NCBI RefSeq assembly: GCF_000143415.4
Contig: NW_003314261.1
Location: forward strand, 4,752,691 to 4,816,690
Length of the DNA: 64,000 nucleotides
Origin: Selaginella moellendorffii
Lineage: Eukaryota > Streptophyta > Lycopodiopsida > Selaginellales > Selaginellaceae
Direction of reading: 5' to 3'
The first letter of the stretch is position 1; each line of letters opens with the position of its first letter. The notes under the pieces are model-generated. The model had not been told where the DNA came from and did not search any database. It saw nothing but the letters and a program-made list of their open reading frames with translations. Below, one piece after another: positions 21,384-31,935 of this stretch. Both the position numbers and the translations under genes were made by a program.

Positions 21384-22657
21384 TCCCTTCCCACGCGCGA
21401 CGAAATTCGTTACCTGGCCGCCGTCGCCGCCGCGCGATGGAGAAGCTCGAGCGATGCCTTGCTAAGAAGGCGGAGAAGCGCGCGGAAACCCTACCACGGA
21501 CGCGCATTTGACGCATTCTCGCGACGAACAGAAGATTCGCTCCTCGATTCCATCGTAGACCTCGCCTAAACCCTAAATAAGCGCCGTACACATGCACCGT
21601 ACAAAGCCACGCATGTGGTGCTGGGTTCGATTCTAACGCGAGCGAGAACTAGCCGACAGGGACGGCGCCTTTGGGATGATTCGAACCTGGTGTCGCTCGC
21701 CGGCGCGTCCGTACGCCAAGTACTTCCCCTGCCGCCACTGGCCCACAAACTCTGGGACTGGTACACTTGTACGAACAAGCGAAAGTAGCGTCACATCGGA
21801 GGGCGAGGATGTGACGGGGGCAGTGGCGTGGCAGCACCTGTCAGCATCGCTACAGGTAGGCCATTTTCACCCCTGCCAACACAACTGTTACTGCAGTAAC
21901 CGGAGCGGTACATCGCAGCGCACAGCAGCACTGGCGTTTTATTTTTATTTTTTACTGGCCCGGCTGCCGCGTCAGCCCGACCAACCTGTGAGGACGGTAC
22001 CTGCTCCCCGGCCTTTATGTGCAAGGGCCCTTCCGACAAGCTCGTAGGTCCCACCTGGGCAACTGACGGAATGTTCGCGGGGCGGTGTGGGGACCCTCAC
22101 AGAATATGCGTTGCCCGTCGCCCCCTTCACCCTTCACCCGTGATGACAGGCATCATCGCACGCTCCATTCATCGCTTTCACTTATTTGTTTCTCTGTGCT
22201 GTGGTTTCTTTGTTGTTGGAGGGGCGGCTATGGCGATCCCCAGGGTTTGCAGGAGGTGAGCGTGAGAGGCTTGGTGGCGCGATTGGGAGGGGCGGAGCCA
22301 CGGCGCCGAGCTAGCGGGCGGAAATTTTGGATTGTTTGATCAGTCCGAGGCAAGTTCTTAGGTCGCTAGAATCGTTGCTGCTGGCGCTGCTCCTCGTCGC
22401 GGCATGGGATTTGGCTTAGATCGCCATGGTTCTAGCTAGACCAGGTCAAAATTTCTGGAAAGGGGAGCCGGGCTGCCTGCGTTGCTGCTAGGAAAATGTG
22501 GCACCAGTTCGATGAGATTTCTCGATTCGTCGGCTATGATTTGAGCGGTTTCTAGGAGGTAAGAGTAATTTCTAAAGATCTAGAGGCCTTTGTTCCTAGT
22601 CTTAGTCTCGTGCTCTTGAACCTTTTGACAGGACGAAGAGCGTAGAAGCCCTTTGAG
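21384..22657. other. Divergent intergenic region with a 5' UTR intron
   Basis: About 1.27 kb between the SNAP33-like start (minus) and the SUO-like start (plus). The distal part probably holds the 5' leader of the SUO-like gene, with a GT-AG intron between about 22559 (GGAGGTAAGAG) and 22632 (TTTTGACAG). AAACCCTA elements occur near 21488 and 21569. The 21600-22250 stretch is GC-rich and gave no recognisable gene. Confidence 0.45.
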
Positions 22658-25600
22658 ATGCACACTGCGACTGTGCAAGGAGGGGGAGCGCCATCAAAGT
22701 CCACTTCAAGCCCCTCGCAACCAAAGCTCGATGCTTCACAAAATGCCGGGGGCTCGCTCACACCCAACAAGAGCAAGAAGAGGGAGAGAATTGAGAGCTC
22801 CAATGAGGCAAACAAGCGAGAAAGGTCCGTAAATCTGGAGGATGGTGACTCCAAGAGCGATCAAACCGTAGAGGAGTTTGGTGGCATTGACAAGGATGGC
22901 CTTACAAGCGTTGCCAGTGTTGAAAAGCTCGTCACAGCCATGCAGCAGGACCGAAGTGACGGGTCGAAGAAACCGGCGTACTGCGCCAACAAAAGGACTG
23001 TCCTCTCAGCAGCCATTCTCGCGACTGAGAACCACGAGTACTTGGACCGATTTGTGCAGCTGGGAGGGGTGGCTTTGTTTCACGAGTGGCTCCAGGAAGC
23101 TTACAAGGGGAAGAGCGGTGACGGGGAAAGCCCGAGAGAGGCGATCAAGGGTGTTGAGGAGCTGCTGCTGACGATACTGTCGGCGCTGGAGAAGCTGCCC
23201 GTGGATTTGCAGGCTCTGAGGTGTCAGGTTGGCAAGTCCGTCAACAATCTCAAGAGCCACAAGAACCTGGAAATCAAGGAGAAAGCACGAAAGCTGGTGG
23301 AAACGTGGAAGAAGCGTGTTGGGGATGAGATGAACTCGTCAGGTGGTGCAAAGGCTGCAGGACACGGCAGCGCATGGTCCACAACTTTGAAAAATCCCAT
23401 GAATGTCAGCCCCTCGGACGTCGCCAGCCAAACAGCAGGTCAGAGTGTGAGCCTATGGTGCTGTTTCTGATGTGATTTTTGATGTTTCAAACAGGAGCGA
23501 ATGGTGCTTCCGTCACAAAGCTCAAATCGGAGAAAGGAACCAATCAGCCGCAGCACAGTAATGGTCAGCCATATAACAATGCCATTGCGGGCTCTATCAC
23601 TTGGAAGGACGACGCAAAATCATCTTCCGGTTCTAAATCCAACAGTTCCAACCATCGCCACAACAAAGGCTCCGCGGCGAAAGAAACTACTGTGGGTAAG
23701 CCGCTTACTTGGGCCAGGGAAAAAGGAGAACTTTCGGCTCCGGAGTCCATCACCAAAGTTTTGAGGCTACCGAGGTCATCTTCCCTAGGTGTTAACGAGG
23801 AAGTTTTTGGACCAGGAAGTCAGGGATCTTCGCCGAGCCTTCCTGACCAGACGGCGGTTTCGAGCATTGCGGAGGCACCGGATGTAAGGCAGAGACTTCA
23901 CGGGCCTAATGACGGGAAAGAGGACGTAGAAAACACTCAAGCAGCTGCTGAAAACAAGTCGGAGGTGTCTCGGACGTCCGATTCAAATGACAGGGCTGCC
24001 GTCTCCATGGCTATCATTCCGGTGTCAGCGATCAGCAGAATATCAGGGGATGCAGCTGTAGGGGCCTCCGGACGGAGTACTATAATGTCGGAGATAGGCA
24101 CGGTAGATCAGGAGGTGGCTGGATCTACTGCGGACCGCAGTAGTGTTGAGAACCACCATGTACCATCGGAATCGAAGGAGGAAGCAAGACGGAAAGATGC
24201 ACACGACGGTGTTGACGGAGCCAACTGCGCATCAAGTTCCTCTTTTACGGAAATGTCAGTCGACCTCAAGGGCCAAGGCGATGAGGCAAGGGATGCAATG
24301 AGCTCAGCTGTGGATGAAAGTCACGTTGGTGAAAATGCGAGGCCTAGGCAGGAGTTGGAGGGCCTGGGCGAAAGTCCTGAGCCGCGGTGTAATACCTCTC
24401 AAACGCTCAGGAGACCCGACGACCATACCAAGCCGGCAGATACTTACCTTCAAAGTGAAAAGAGGGATACTCCGAGTCCGAATGGTGCCGTTAGTGGGAG
24501 AGGAAGCTATGAAGGCGGTCCTGGACGAGGGCTGGAATCCTGGGCTGAGAAGAGGAACAGTTTCTTCCTTGGGAAGAACTCAAGCTCTGAAGAGTCGAGA
24601 AAGAATGCTGCTGAGCAGGGAAAAGGGACGTCGCAACAAGAAACTAAGATTGTGGAGTCGACGTCAGAGTTTGAAGATGATGCTCTTGAGGTGGCGCAGC
24701 AAATTGCTAAGGAGGTCGAGCAGGAAGTTGAGACATCTCATTTGTCTTCGGAGGATCGGGACGCCAAGCTTCATCTTCTCTCGACAGTGAAGGACCCCGA
24801 TTCGAGTCCGCGCCATCTTCTGGAAAGGTGCTCTCTTGCTTCAGTGTCGATGCAAGAAAATCAGGAGCCGGGGGATTCTAAGGCAGCTGATGGTAATGAG
24901 GATACTACAGTTTCAGACCAGGCAGCGGGAACAGAGGCTGCAGGAGGTCACGTAGAAAGTCCAGAACATTCTCCGGGAGCTTTGAATGGTTCTACTCAAG
25001 GTGGCAACGAGAAACCAGGCCCAACTTTGGACGCGTCAGACTTGAAGGCAGAGGAAGAAAAGCCAGCCGAAGCAGCAGGCTTGTCCAGACCCGACTTCGA
25101 TCTGAACGAAGGCCTCGGAGGTGACGAAGGTTTCAAGGATGTCTCCTGTGCTCCCGTCTTGAACTTGATCGCTTCTGCCGCGCTTCCGACGACTCCGATC
25201 CCAGTTCTCCCTACAACCAAAGGCGCGTACGTTCCTCCAGAGTCTCTGAGGAAGTCCAAGGCCGAGACCGGGTGGAAAGGCTCGGCAGCGACCAGCGCTT
25301 TCCGTCCCGCCGAGCCTAGGCGAGCGAACGAAGCAGTGCAGCAGCAGCATCAACAAGACGCCGGTGAAAGCAAGCAAACTCGTCAGCCTCTAGACATCGA
25401 CCTCAACATCGCTGACGAAAGCACAGGTTTCGAGAACTCGTTCGTGCCGAAGGCGTTTGCTGCCGTGAAAGCCAGCGCCTCGACCTCCGGGCGTGCCGAC
25501 TTCGACCTCAACTGCGCCGACGACTGCGAAGATGGGAGGGGAATGGGGCTGGATATGAAAGTTCATAGCTCCGGCCAATCCAGAACCGCAGCAGCAGGAG

Positions 25601-26466
25601 CGGCAGAAGCTAGCACCCGCGGCATGGCACGAGACTTCGACTTAAACGGTCCGGTTGACGATGAAGAGCCATCGACGCTAGTCCAGCACATGAGCTTGCG
25701 GAGCACGGAGAACTGCAACGCCAACAACAGCGCTGCTAGCTTGGGTCCAGCGGCGGCGGCGGTCCCTTCCGGCTTTCGGATGGGTGGCGACTTGGTTGGC
25801 GTAGCGCCGTGGTTCCCGCCAGGCAACTCCTTCTCGGCGGTGGCGATACCAGCGCTACCAATGGCCAGAGCCGCGGAGGCGAGCTACCAGGTTCCAACGC
25901 AGCCGTTTCTCAACGCTGGAGGTGGCGCGATACACTTCAACATGGATCTCTACAGGGGAGGCATGACGCTGGCCACTCCGGCGGTCGCCTATCCTGGGAG
26001 CGCTCCGGTGCCTTACCCGTATGCTGCCGCTGGCTTTCCATTCTCCAACTATTCCTTCAACGCTTCATCGTCCGCGTTCCCGGCTTCCTCGTTCGTGGAG
26101 GCTCCAGGCCCGGCTCCTCCACAGTACCAGGCGGCGGTGTCCTCGCAGATAGGTGGCGGTCCGGGTGCCATGAGTCGGTTCATAAGGCCGCATTTGATGG
26201 GGATCGCGGACGCTGGAAGAGCTGGAGATGGCGGCGGTGGTGTTGGCGTTGGCGTTGGCGGCGGAGGTGGCAGCGCGTGGACGAGGCCGAGCTTGGATCT
26301 AAACACCGGGCCGGAGGTGGTGGCGGATGATCTTAGACGGGGAGTGCCGCTGGAAGACCACTTGCGAGGATTCGGGCAAGTGGCGACGCAGGCCGGGAAG
26401 CGCAAGGAGCCGGAAAGTGGCTGCGACGCGTTCCAAGCTAACTACAAGCAGCCGGCGTGGTGTTGA
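22658..26466 (+). CDS. SUO-like protein: TFIIS N-terminal (LW) domain plus repeated DLN motifs
   Basis: Two coding exons, 22658-23438 and 23495-26466, joining QTA-GANGAS in frame for 1,250 aa. The N-terminal third has a TFIIS-N domain: SVEKLVTAMQQD, RFVQLGGVALFHEWLQEAYK, LLLTILSALEKLPVDLQALR, GKSVNNLKSHKNLEIKEKAR, KLVETWKKRV. The same domain, in matching order, is found in Arabidopsis SUO, which acts in miRNA-directed repression, but SUO begins with a BAH domain; no BAH is visible here in the protein or upstream. The long remainder is acidic and disordered. It carries five DLN-type motifs: DFDLNEGLG, DIDLNIADE, DFDLNCADD, DFDLNGPVDD and SLDLNTGP. The last fits DLNxxP, an EAR-type motif that can recruit TOPLESS co-repressors. 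The C-terminus is Pro/Ala/Gly-rich. Function by homology only. Confidence 0.85.
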
Positions 26467-26758
26467 TGGCTTCGCTGTTGGGATCATCGGTCCAGAGTTC
26501 TTGGAAGTTTACGACGGAGATCCTTTTGTGATCTTCCACGACGTTCGTTTTATTCGCGAAGAGCCGACGATCACCGATCGACGTTTAACGGTACAGTTCT
26601 ACACTGAGCAGCAGAGCAGTAGAAGAAGATTTGTTAAAATTGGAAGCGAGAATTCGAATGTTTTTCGTTTACCTCTCCTCTTGTACTAAAAAGCTCCCCC
26701 ACACTAACTGATGAGTTGAATAAGATTATTCCAAAAGTTCTACTATACAGGCATTCGT

Positions 26759-28425
26759 TTAGTCCAGCTTTGCGCCCGAGTAAAGGAGAGAGTCGCGAGT
26801 GAGAGGCATGTAACATAGGCAGCAAGTCTGCAAAGAAGGAAAAAGAAAGAAACAAGGATTAGAGAAAACGAAGAGAGAGTTTTTCTTTTTCTTACTCCGA
26901 GCAAAGTGGCTATGATAAGAATGATGGCCGTCGAGGCCGCCAGAGTCCTCCGTGAAAGCTGCTCCACAGTCTGCGGCTTCTTCTCTTGCTCGAGGAGCCT
27001 GGATCTGTAAGAGTGGTAGTGCTTGCCGATCATTTCCCGTACAAGATGGTGTCCATTCTGGCCCGGGAAAGCCACGACACCGACTAGTTTTCCTGAGAGG
27101 CAATAGTTACAAAAGCTAGAGAATCTTGCTTTGTGGGGACAAACCATTTGTCAGTGTATCCAGCTTTTGGAATAGCTTTGCCACTGCAATAAGCACGATG
27201 TCTGAAGCTTTGCTGACATCTTCGTCCTGTCGCTCCCGCTTTAGAGCCTGCAAGATGCGAAAGTTTTTCGCGGTACAGTAGCACGCATTCATTCGATGGA
27301 GTTACCTTGATCCCCGTAAATGTACCGAAAAAGAGCTCTGCGGTGTCCGGCTTTGTTGTTAGCTCTTCGTGGACGGAGACGGCACGTTTCACTCCTGCTG
27401 ATAGGGATAGAAGGTCTGTTACAAATAGGTAGTCCGACCTCTGAAAGAGAGCACCAATGTAAGGACCATACGAAAAGTTAAAAAAAAAAAAGGAAAGAAA
27501 GCTTTGCCTTGAAAAGATCGAGTTCGAGAGAAATGCCGTCGACTGAAAGTATCACGAGCTCCTGTTCCGCGGCATTCTCGTCGGCAGTTTCTTCTTCGAC
27601 GTTATCCTCGGTTGAAACTTCTACCGAAGAAGGTCCAAACTGCAAAACCCAGCCACTCAGTTTCTTCAAACTCAGTTCCAATAGGGAACTTACAAGACCT
27701 TGAAGCTCGCGTTTCAGGTGAAACAAGTCGAAGTTCTCCGGAACAGGATGGTTGAGAGACTCCAGTCTAACAGGCTTCCCCGCTGCGAACACATCAATCT
27801 TATCTCAAAGATAATCGCATGAATGCGTACCCAGATGCTTTGTTGCTGCCCTTTTGGGCTTTACACTCAAACCACGTTGCTCAGCCAGCTTCACTCCGAG
27901 AGCCTGAGAGACGTTCTTTTCTTGCAGGAAGCCTGTGTATAACATAAAATTCTCCTTTTAGAGCTATAAAAGCTTCGCTCGTGGCTTACCTGAATCGAAA
28001 CCTTCGATCACCAGCGAAACTACTCTCTGTGGCCTGTGAAATACATTTGGAATAAGAAGCCTCTCGAGCTACAAAAAAACATCGAATAACTGGAAAGAAG
28101 AACAAAGAAGTTAAAAAACCTCCATACCTTGCTGGCGGAGACCTCGGACATTGTCACTGGCGGATCCACACCAAGAAGCACCGCGACGGATGCCGCAACA
28201 TCAGCTTCCGAGAACACCGATTCCTATCAATCCAGATCCAGAAACAATCATCCAGTCGATAGAGAACGAAAGATAATACCACACCTGGGAGCCAGACTGT
28301 AGATAATCCTTTCCCTGTCCAGTCTCCACGAAGAACACAGACCCGCCGTCCTCAGCGCTCGCACTTCCAGCAAGAATCAAGCTCGCGAGCAATGCGATCC
28401 AAGGCAGTAGCTCCAGAGCTCCCAT
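26759..28425 (-). CDS. Type I secretory-pathway membrane protein of unknown function
   Basis: Multi-exon gene from ATG 28425. The N-terminus MGALELLPWIALLASLILAG followed by SASAEDGGS is a clear signal peptide. The lumenal part includes SVFFVETGQGKDYLQ, DVAASVAVLLGVDPPVTMSE, VSLVIEGFDS, an acidic patch (TEDNVEEETADENAAEQE) and DTAELFFGTFTGIK. A single membrane span (ASTAIILIIATLLG) precedes a short tail across the last intron, LLG-TCCLCYMPLTRDSLLY, ending AKLD. MPLTRDxLLY near the end is, as I recall, a conserved signature of an uncharacterised plant family (possibly DUF7794). No catalytic motif is visible. It shares a 68-nt gap between start codons with the divergent MAPR-like gene. Confidence 0.8.
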
Positions 28426-28493
28426 TGTAATGCGCTCTGGCCCAGAAAACCCTAGATAGGCTGGAATTCTAGGGTTCCAATGAGCTAGGCTAA

Positions 28494-29732
28494 ATGGCTA
28501 GTAGTGGAATGCGGCAGAGGAGCTCGCTCGATCGCGATGGAGCTTCCGCTTCTACTGGCGAGGCAGCTCGCGAAGAGGAGAATGGGAAGACAGTGGCGGC
28601 GCCGCCGCCGCGGGGACGTCCTGGCTGGATTGGATTTCTTAGCGCTGTTGCGATCGCTGCTCTTGTGCTTCGTCTGGCGACTCCAAAACCAGTGAGTGTT
28701 TGTTTTTCCTTCTGTGGAGTTAGCGGCATTTCTCTTCGCAGAGGATATTCACGAGTGAGAGCTTGTCCCAGTTCGATGGAGCGAGCAAGGAGCTTCCAAT
28801 TTACTTGAGCATTCTGGGGTGAGAAAACTCTCGCTTTTCTTGTTTTTGTTTGGCTCACTGTGCTGATAGATGTTACAAGGTCTGTGTTTGATGTCACGAG
28901 TGGAAGACAACACTATGGCATTGGAGGGAGCTACCATCACTTCTCTGGAAGGTCTATAGAAATTCTCCTTCGTTTTTTTTTCTTCCGCTAACCATATGAT
29001 CATGATCAGGGACGCGACGAGAGCATTCGTTTCTGGAAACTTTACTGGTAAAATTATCTACTGATCAGTGATGGCTCTCTCATCTTTTGAGCAACCAATG
29101 TTTTTCTATCGATTGATCCTTTACAGGCGATGGGCTTTCTGACAGTGTTCGTGGTCTTTCGCCAATAGAGGTCTTCATTGTTTCATTCTAAACTCTCTTC
29201 CCTCACTCACACTGCTCTTCATATAGGTGAAAAGAATAGGAGATTGGCGAGGCTTCTATCACAGGAGCTACTCGTAAGTTCTTTCTTTGTTTTCTCTGGT
29301 TGACAGATAAGACTCTTTGCAGATATATTGGAAAGCTAATTGGAACGTACTACGACTCCAATGGAAAGCCGACAGACGAGCTGCTGCGCGTCGAGAAAAG
29401 GATCAAACGAGGCGAGGAGCTCTTGAAGCAGCAGGAAGCCGAGGAGAAAAAGTTCCCGACTTGCAACTCACGGTGGTCTCAAAGCGAAGGTGGAGAGGTA
29501 CTCAAAACGATGATACTCCAGCGTTCCTACGTTGATTATGGTGTGCTTCAAACTCTTGCAGGTGTGGTGTGACAGTGGTTATCCTCGCATTCTCAGCAAA
29601 CCATCGCCGCTTCCATCTCAAGGCTCGGGAGAATCCCGCTGTGCGTGCTTCGCAGAGAAGCAGCTCAATCATCCGGGGCTGGCTGTCTACCCGGGCTGCG
29701 AAGCTCGAGCCACAGTGTGCAAAACTTCCTGA
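28494..29732 (+). CDS. MAPR / neudesin-like cytochrome b5-domain protein
   Basis: ATG at 28494, several short exons. An N-terminal anchor (WIGFLSAVAIAALVLRLATP) is followed by a cytochrome b5-like domain of the membrane-associated progesterone receptor (MAPR) class: RIFTSESLSQFDG, ELPIYLSILG-SVFDVTSG, YGIGGSYHHFSGRDATRAF and LSPIEVKRIGDWRGFY. The C-terminal extension contains YIGKLIGTYYDSNGKPT and a Cys-bearing tail, as in CYB5D2/neudesin and plant MAPR4-type proteins. These proteins bind heme through Tyr and Lys side chains rather than paired His and sit in the ER or endomembranes. Exon joins are supported by GT-AG sites (for example after 28690 and before 28741). Confidence 0.9.
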
Positions 29733-29971
29733 CAATGAAGTAAGCTCGCTCTTTGTTTTTCCTCCTTTTCGTGATTGTTTCTATAGAAGAAAGCTTGCAT
29801 TGTCACAGCAATGACGCAAACTTCGAGATGATGCAAAAGTGGAAAAGGAATTGCAAAGATCAAAGTTATAGTTTTTCTCTTCCAAGTTCTCGCGAAAAGT
29901 CTAGAAAAATCAAGCTTGCTTTTTCTCCTCCACGAAGAGGTTTTATAAAGTTAAGCGCATGAAAAGAATAT

Positions 29972-31215
29972 ATGGAACATCCTTCCAGGGATATCCGCTG
30001 GCTGGGATTCGTGGCCGGGGTTTGGAGAAGGCACAATGGCGGGGGAATGAGCGTCGCCATGGTCTCCTCCTGGAGCCCTAATCCTCCTCCTCTCCTTCGC
30101 TCGTCACTCCCACATTTGCGAGCTCCGGTCGGGATCGCCCCGAGAAATCCAGCGCTCCCGATCATCGGCGCGGCCTTCTTGAATCCCTCCTCCTCCTCCT
30201 CCAATCGCCCAAAGCTCCCCGGGCGCGGCAGGGATTCCACCCGAAGGAGCCTGGTACGTCTCTACTGCTCGCGCTCCTCGCGCTGCCTCACCATAATCTG
30301 CCTCACATCGCTCGTCGCGGCGCTCGCCCGGATCGCATCGCTGCTCGTCTCCCTCGCGGACAGGATATTTAGGTCATCGCCCAGCGCCGCGCCCAGCGGG
30401 AATCTCCTCGCCAATGGATCGTCGCCGCTGGGAATGGCGCTGCTCAGCACCTCCGCCATGGCCAGCGCGCATCTCAGCCCCGTGATCGTCACGCTCCGGG
30501 CGAATCCCACCTTCATGTCCGGCCTGGTGGCGTGGATGGTGGCGCAGGCGAGCAAGGTGCTCACCACCTACGTGGTATACCGACGGTGGGATTTGAGGAT
30601 GCTGGTTGGATCGGGCGGCATGCCGTCGTCCCACTCGGCGCTTTGCCTCGGGCTCACCACCTCGGTGGCGCTCTCCCATGGCGTCGGGGACGCCTTGTTC
30701 CCGGTTTGCCTCGGGTTTAGCCTCATTGTCATGTACGATGCCACGGGAGTGAGACGCCATGCCGGAATGCAAGCCGAGGTACGTCTTCTCCATCCATCCA
30801 TAGCCATTTTCTCGCTGTAGTTCTGCATTGCATCGCTCTGGCCTGAGAGAATCGCGTAGAGTAGGATCAAGGAAGCAGGGGGTTGCTGGGTCTTTAGATC
30901 TCTAGATCATGAAGAGTTCTCGTAAATCACAGCAAAGTTTGAGGAGGGAGTTCTAGAGGAGACTTTTAGAGTAGCACTCGTTGCATTGGTCAGTTTGTAG
31001 GATCAAACACTCTTGAGCGCTAGCAGTATGTGACTCGGGCCTTGCGCTTTCTTGTGCTCCAGGTTCTCAACATGATCATCAAGGATCTCTTCCAGGGGCA
31101 TCCCGTGAGCGAGAAGAAGCTCAAGGAGCTACTGGGACACACTCCTCTCCAGGTGGTGGCGGGTGCTTTGGTGGGAATCTTGGTTGGATGGTGGTGCTGT
31201 TTAACTCCCCGTTAA
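29972..31215 (+). CDS. Plastid DUF212 / acid phosphatase-haloperoxidase-related membrane protein
   Basis: Two exons, to 30778 and from 31063 to 31215, joined as AGMQAE-VLNMIIKDL. Two in-frame ATGs: 29972 and 30047; the second opens MSVAMVSSWSPNPPPLLRSS and looks like a better chloroplast transit peptide. The mature part matches DUF212 (YuiD-like): LVAWMVAQASKVLTTY, GSGGMPSSHSALCLGLTTS, FSLIVMYDATGVRRHAGMQA, GHTPLQVVAGALVGILVGW. SGGMPSSHSA resembles the PSGH loop of PAP2-type phosphatases, but activity is unproven for this family. Several hydrophobic helices predict an integral membrane protein. In-frame totals are 319 aa from the first ATG and 294 aa from the second. Confidence 0.9.
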
Positions 31216-31239
31216 ACTCTAAAGCTCTTGGAGAGGAAA

Positions 31240-31552
31240 CATTTTCCACTCCATAGCTTACATGGCATTTCTTGTGATTGTGAGATTCTGCCAAAACAAC
31301 ATAGATTTGCTACAATATATTTTACATCTTCTTGTGCCCAAAAATCCAAATAACTTTTGTGTGGAGAAGAATATCATGTGGAAAGAAGTGGCCATGGTTG
31401 GTAGCCATGACATGGACCATTTTCCACTCCATAGCTTTGTGAGATTTTCCCAAAACAACATAGATTTGCTACACTATTTTACATCTTATAAATCTTCTTG
31501 TGCCCAACAATACGAATAAGAGGTGGCCATGGTTGGTAGCCATGACATGGAC
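31240..31552. repeat. Imperfect tandem duplication of LHCB-upstream sequence
   Basis: Unit 1 is 31240-31417 and unit 2 is 31418-31552. Both start CATTTTCCACTCCATAGCTT, share AACAACATAGATTTGCTACA, and end GGTAGCCATGACATGGAC; unit 2 lacks about 40 nt. The part GAAAGAAGTGGCCATGGTTGG of unit 1 recurs at 36658-36679 in the upstream region of the intact LHCB gene, tying both units to that promoter. Confidence 0.85.
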
Positions 31553-31756
31553 CGCGCGCGGAAAGTCCACGCTGGCACAGCTGCCATTCGTCCAGCGCCC
31601 ACAAGGAGGCGCGTATTTAAACACTATGGCAGCAGTCCAGTGTGTAGTGTTCTCGCATTCGAGCTAATGAGCGAGCGCTCTCATCTCTCTTTCCTTTCCC
31701 TTGCTTGTTTAGATCGAGCAATGGTCGCCATGACTGCCATGACTAGAAGACGATGA
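31553..31756 (+). pseudogene. Relic LHCB promoter, 5' UTR and start codon
   Basis: This segment parallels 36940-37090 of the LHCB gene: a TATA-like TATTTAAA at 31614, then GCAGCAGTCCAGTGTGTAGT, GCATTCGAGC, a CT-rich leader, TTAGATCGAGCAATGG and a coding start reading MVAMTAMT (LHCB reads MAAMTATAT). The frame stops after 11 codons at about 31756. The G-box and GATAAG box of the intact promoter are not found here. It lies 180 nt upstream of the P450 start codon. Confidence 0.88.
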
Positions 31757-31935
31757 TCCTGGTTTGCGGGACTTCCCAGAAGTAGTAGCAGTGCTAGCAT
31801 TTCCAAGGCCACGACCACCATTCTCGTATCCCAGGCCGAGAGCAAGGTTATCGTCGCCACTATCCCCTGACGCCACTCGCCACTCTAAAGCCGACTCGTC
31901 AAGGTAACTTCTGTTTTCGAGTTTCTAAGTCAGTC

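Noticed and set aside
21620-21700. tRNA-like TTCGATTC and TTCGAACC strings
   Set aside because: Neither is flanked by complementary T-stem and acceptor sequences, so no cloverleaf can be drawn.
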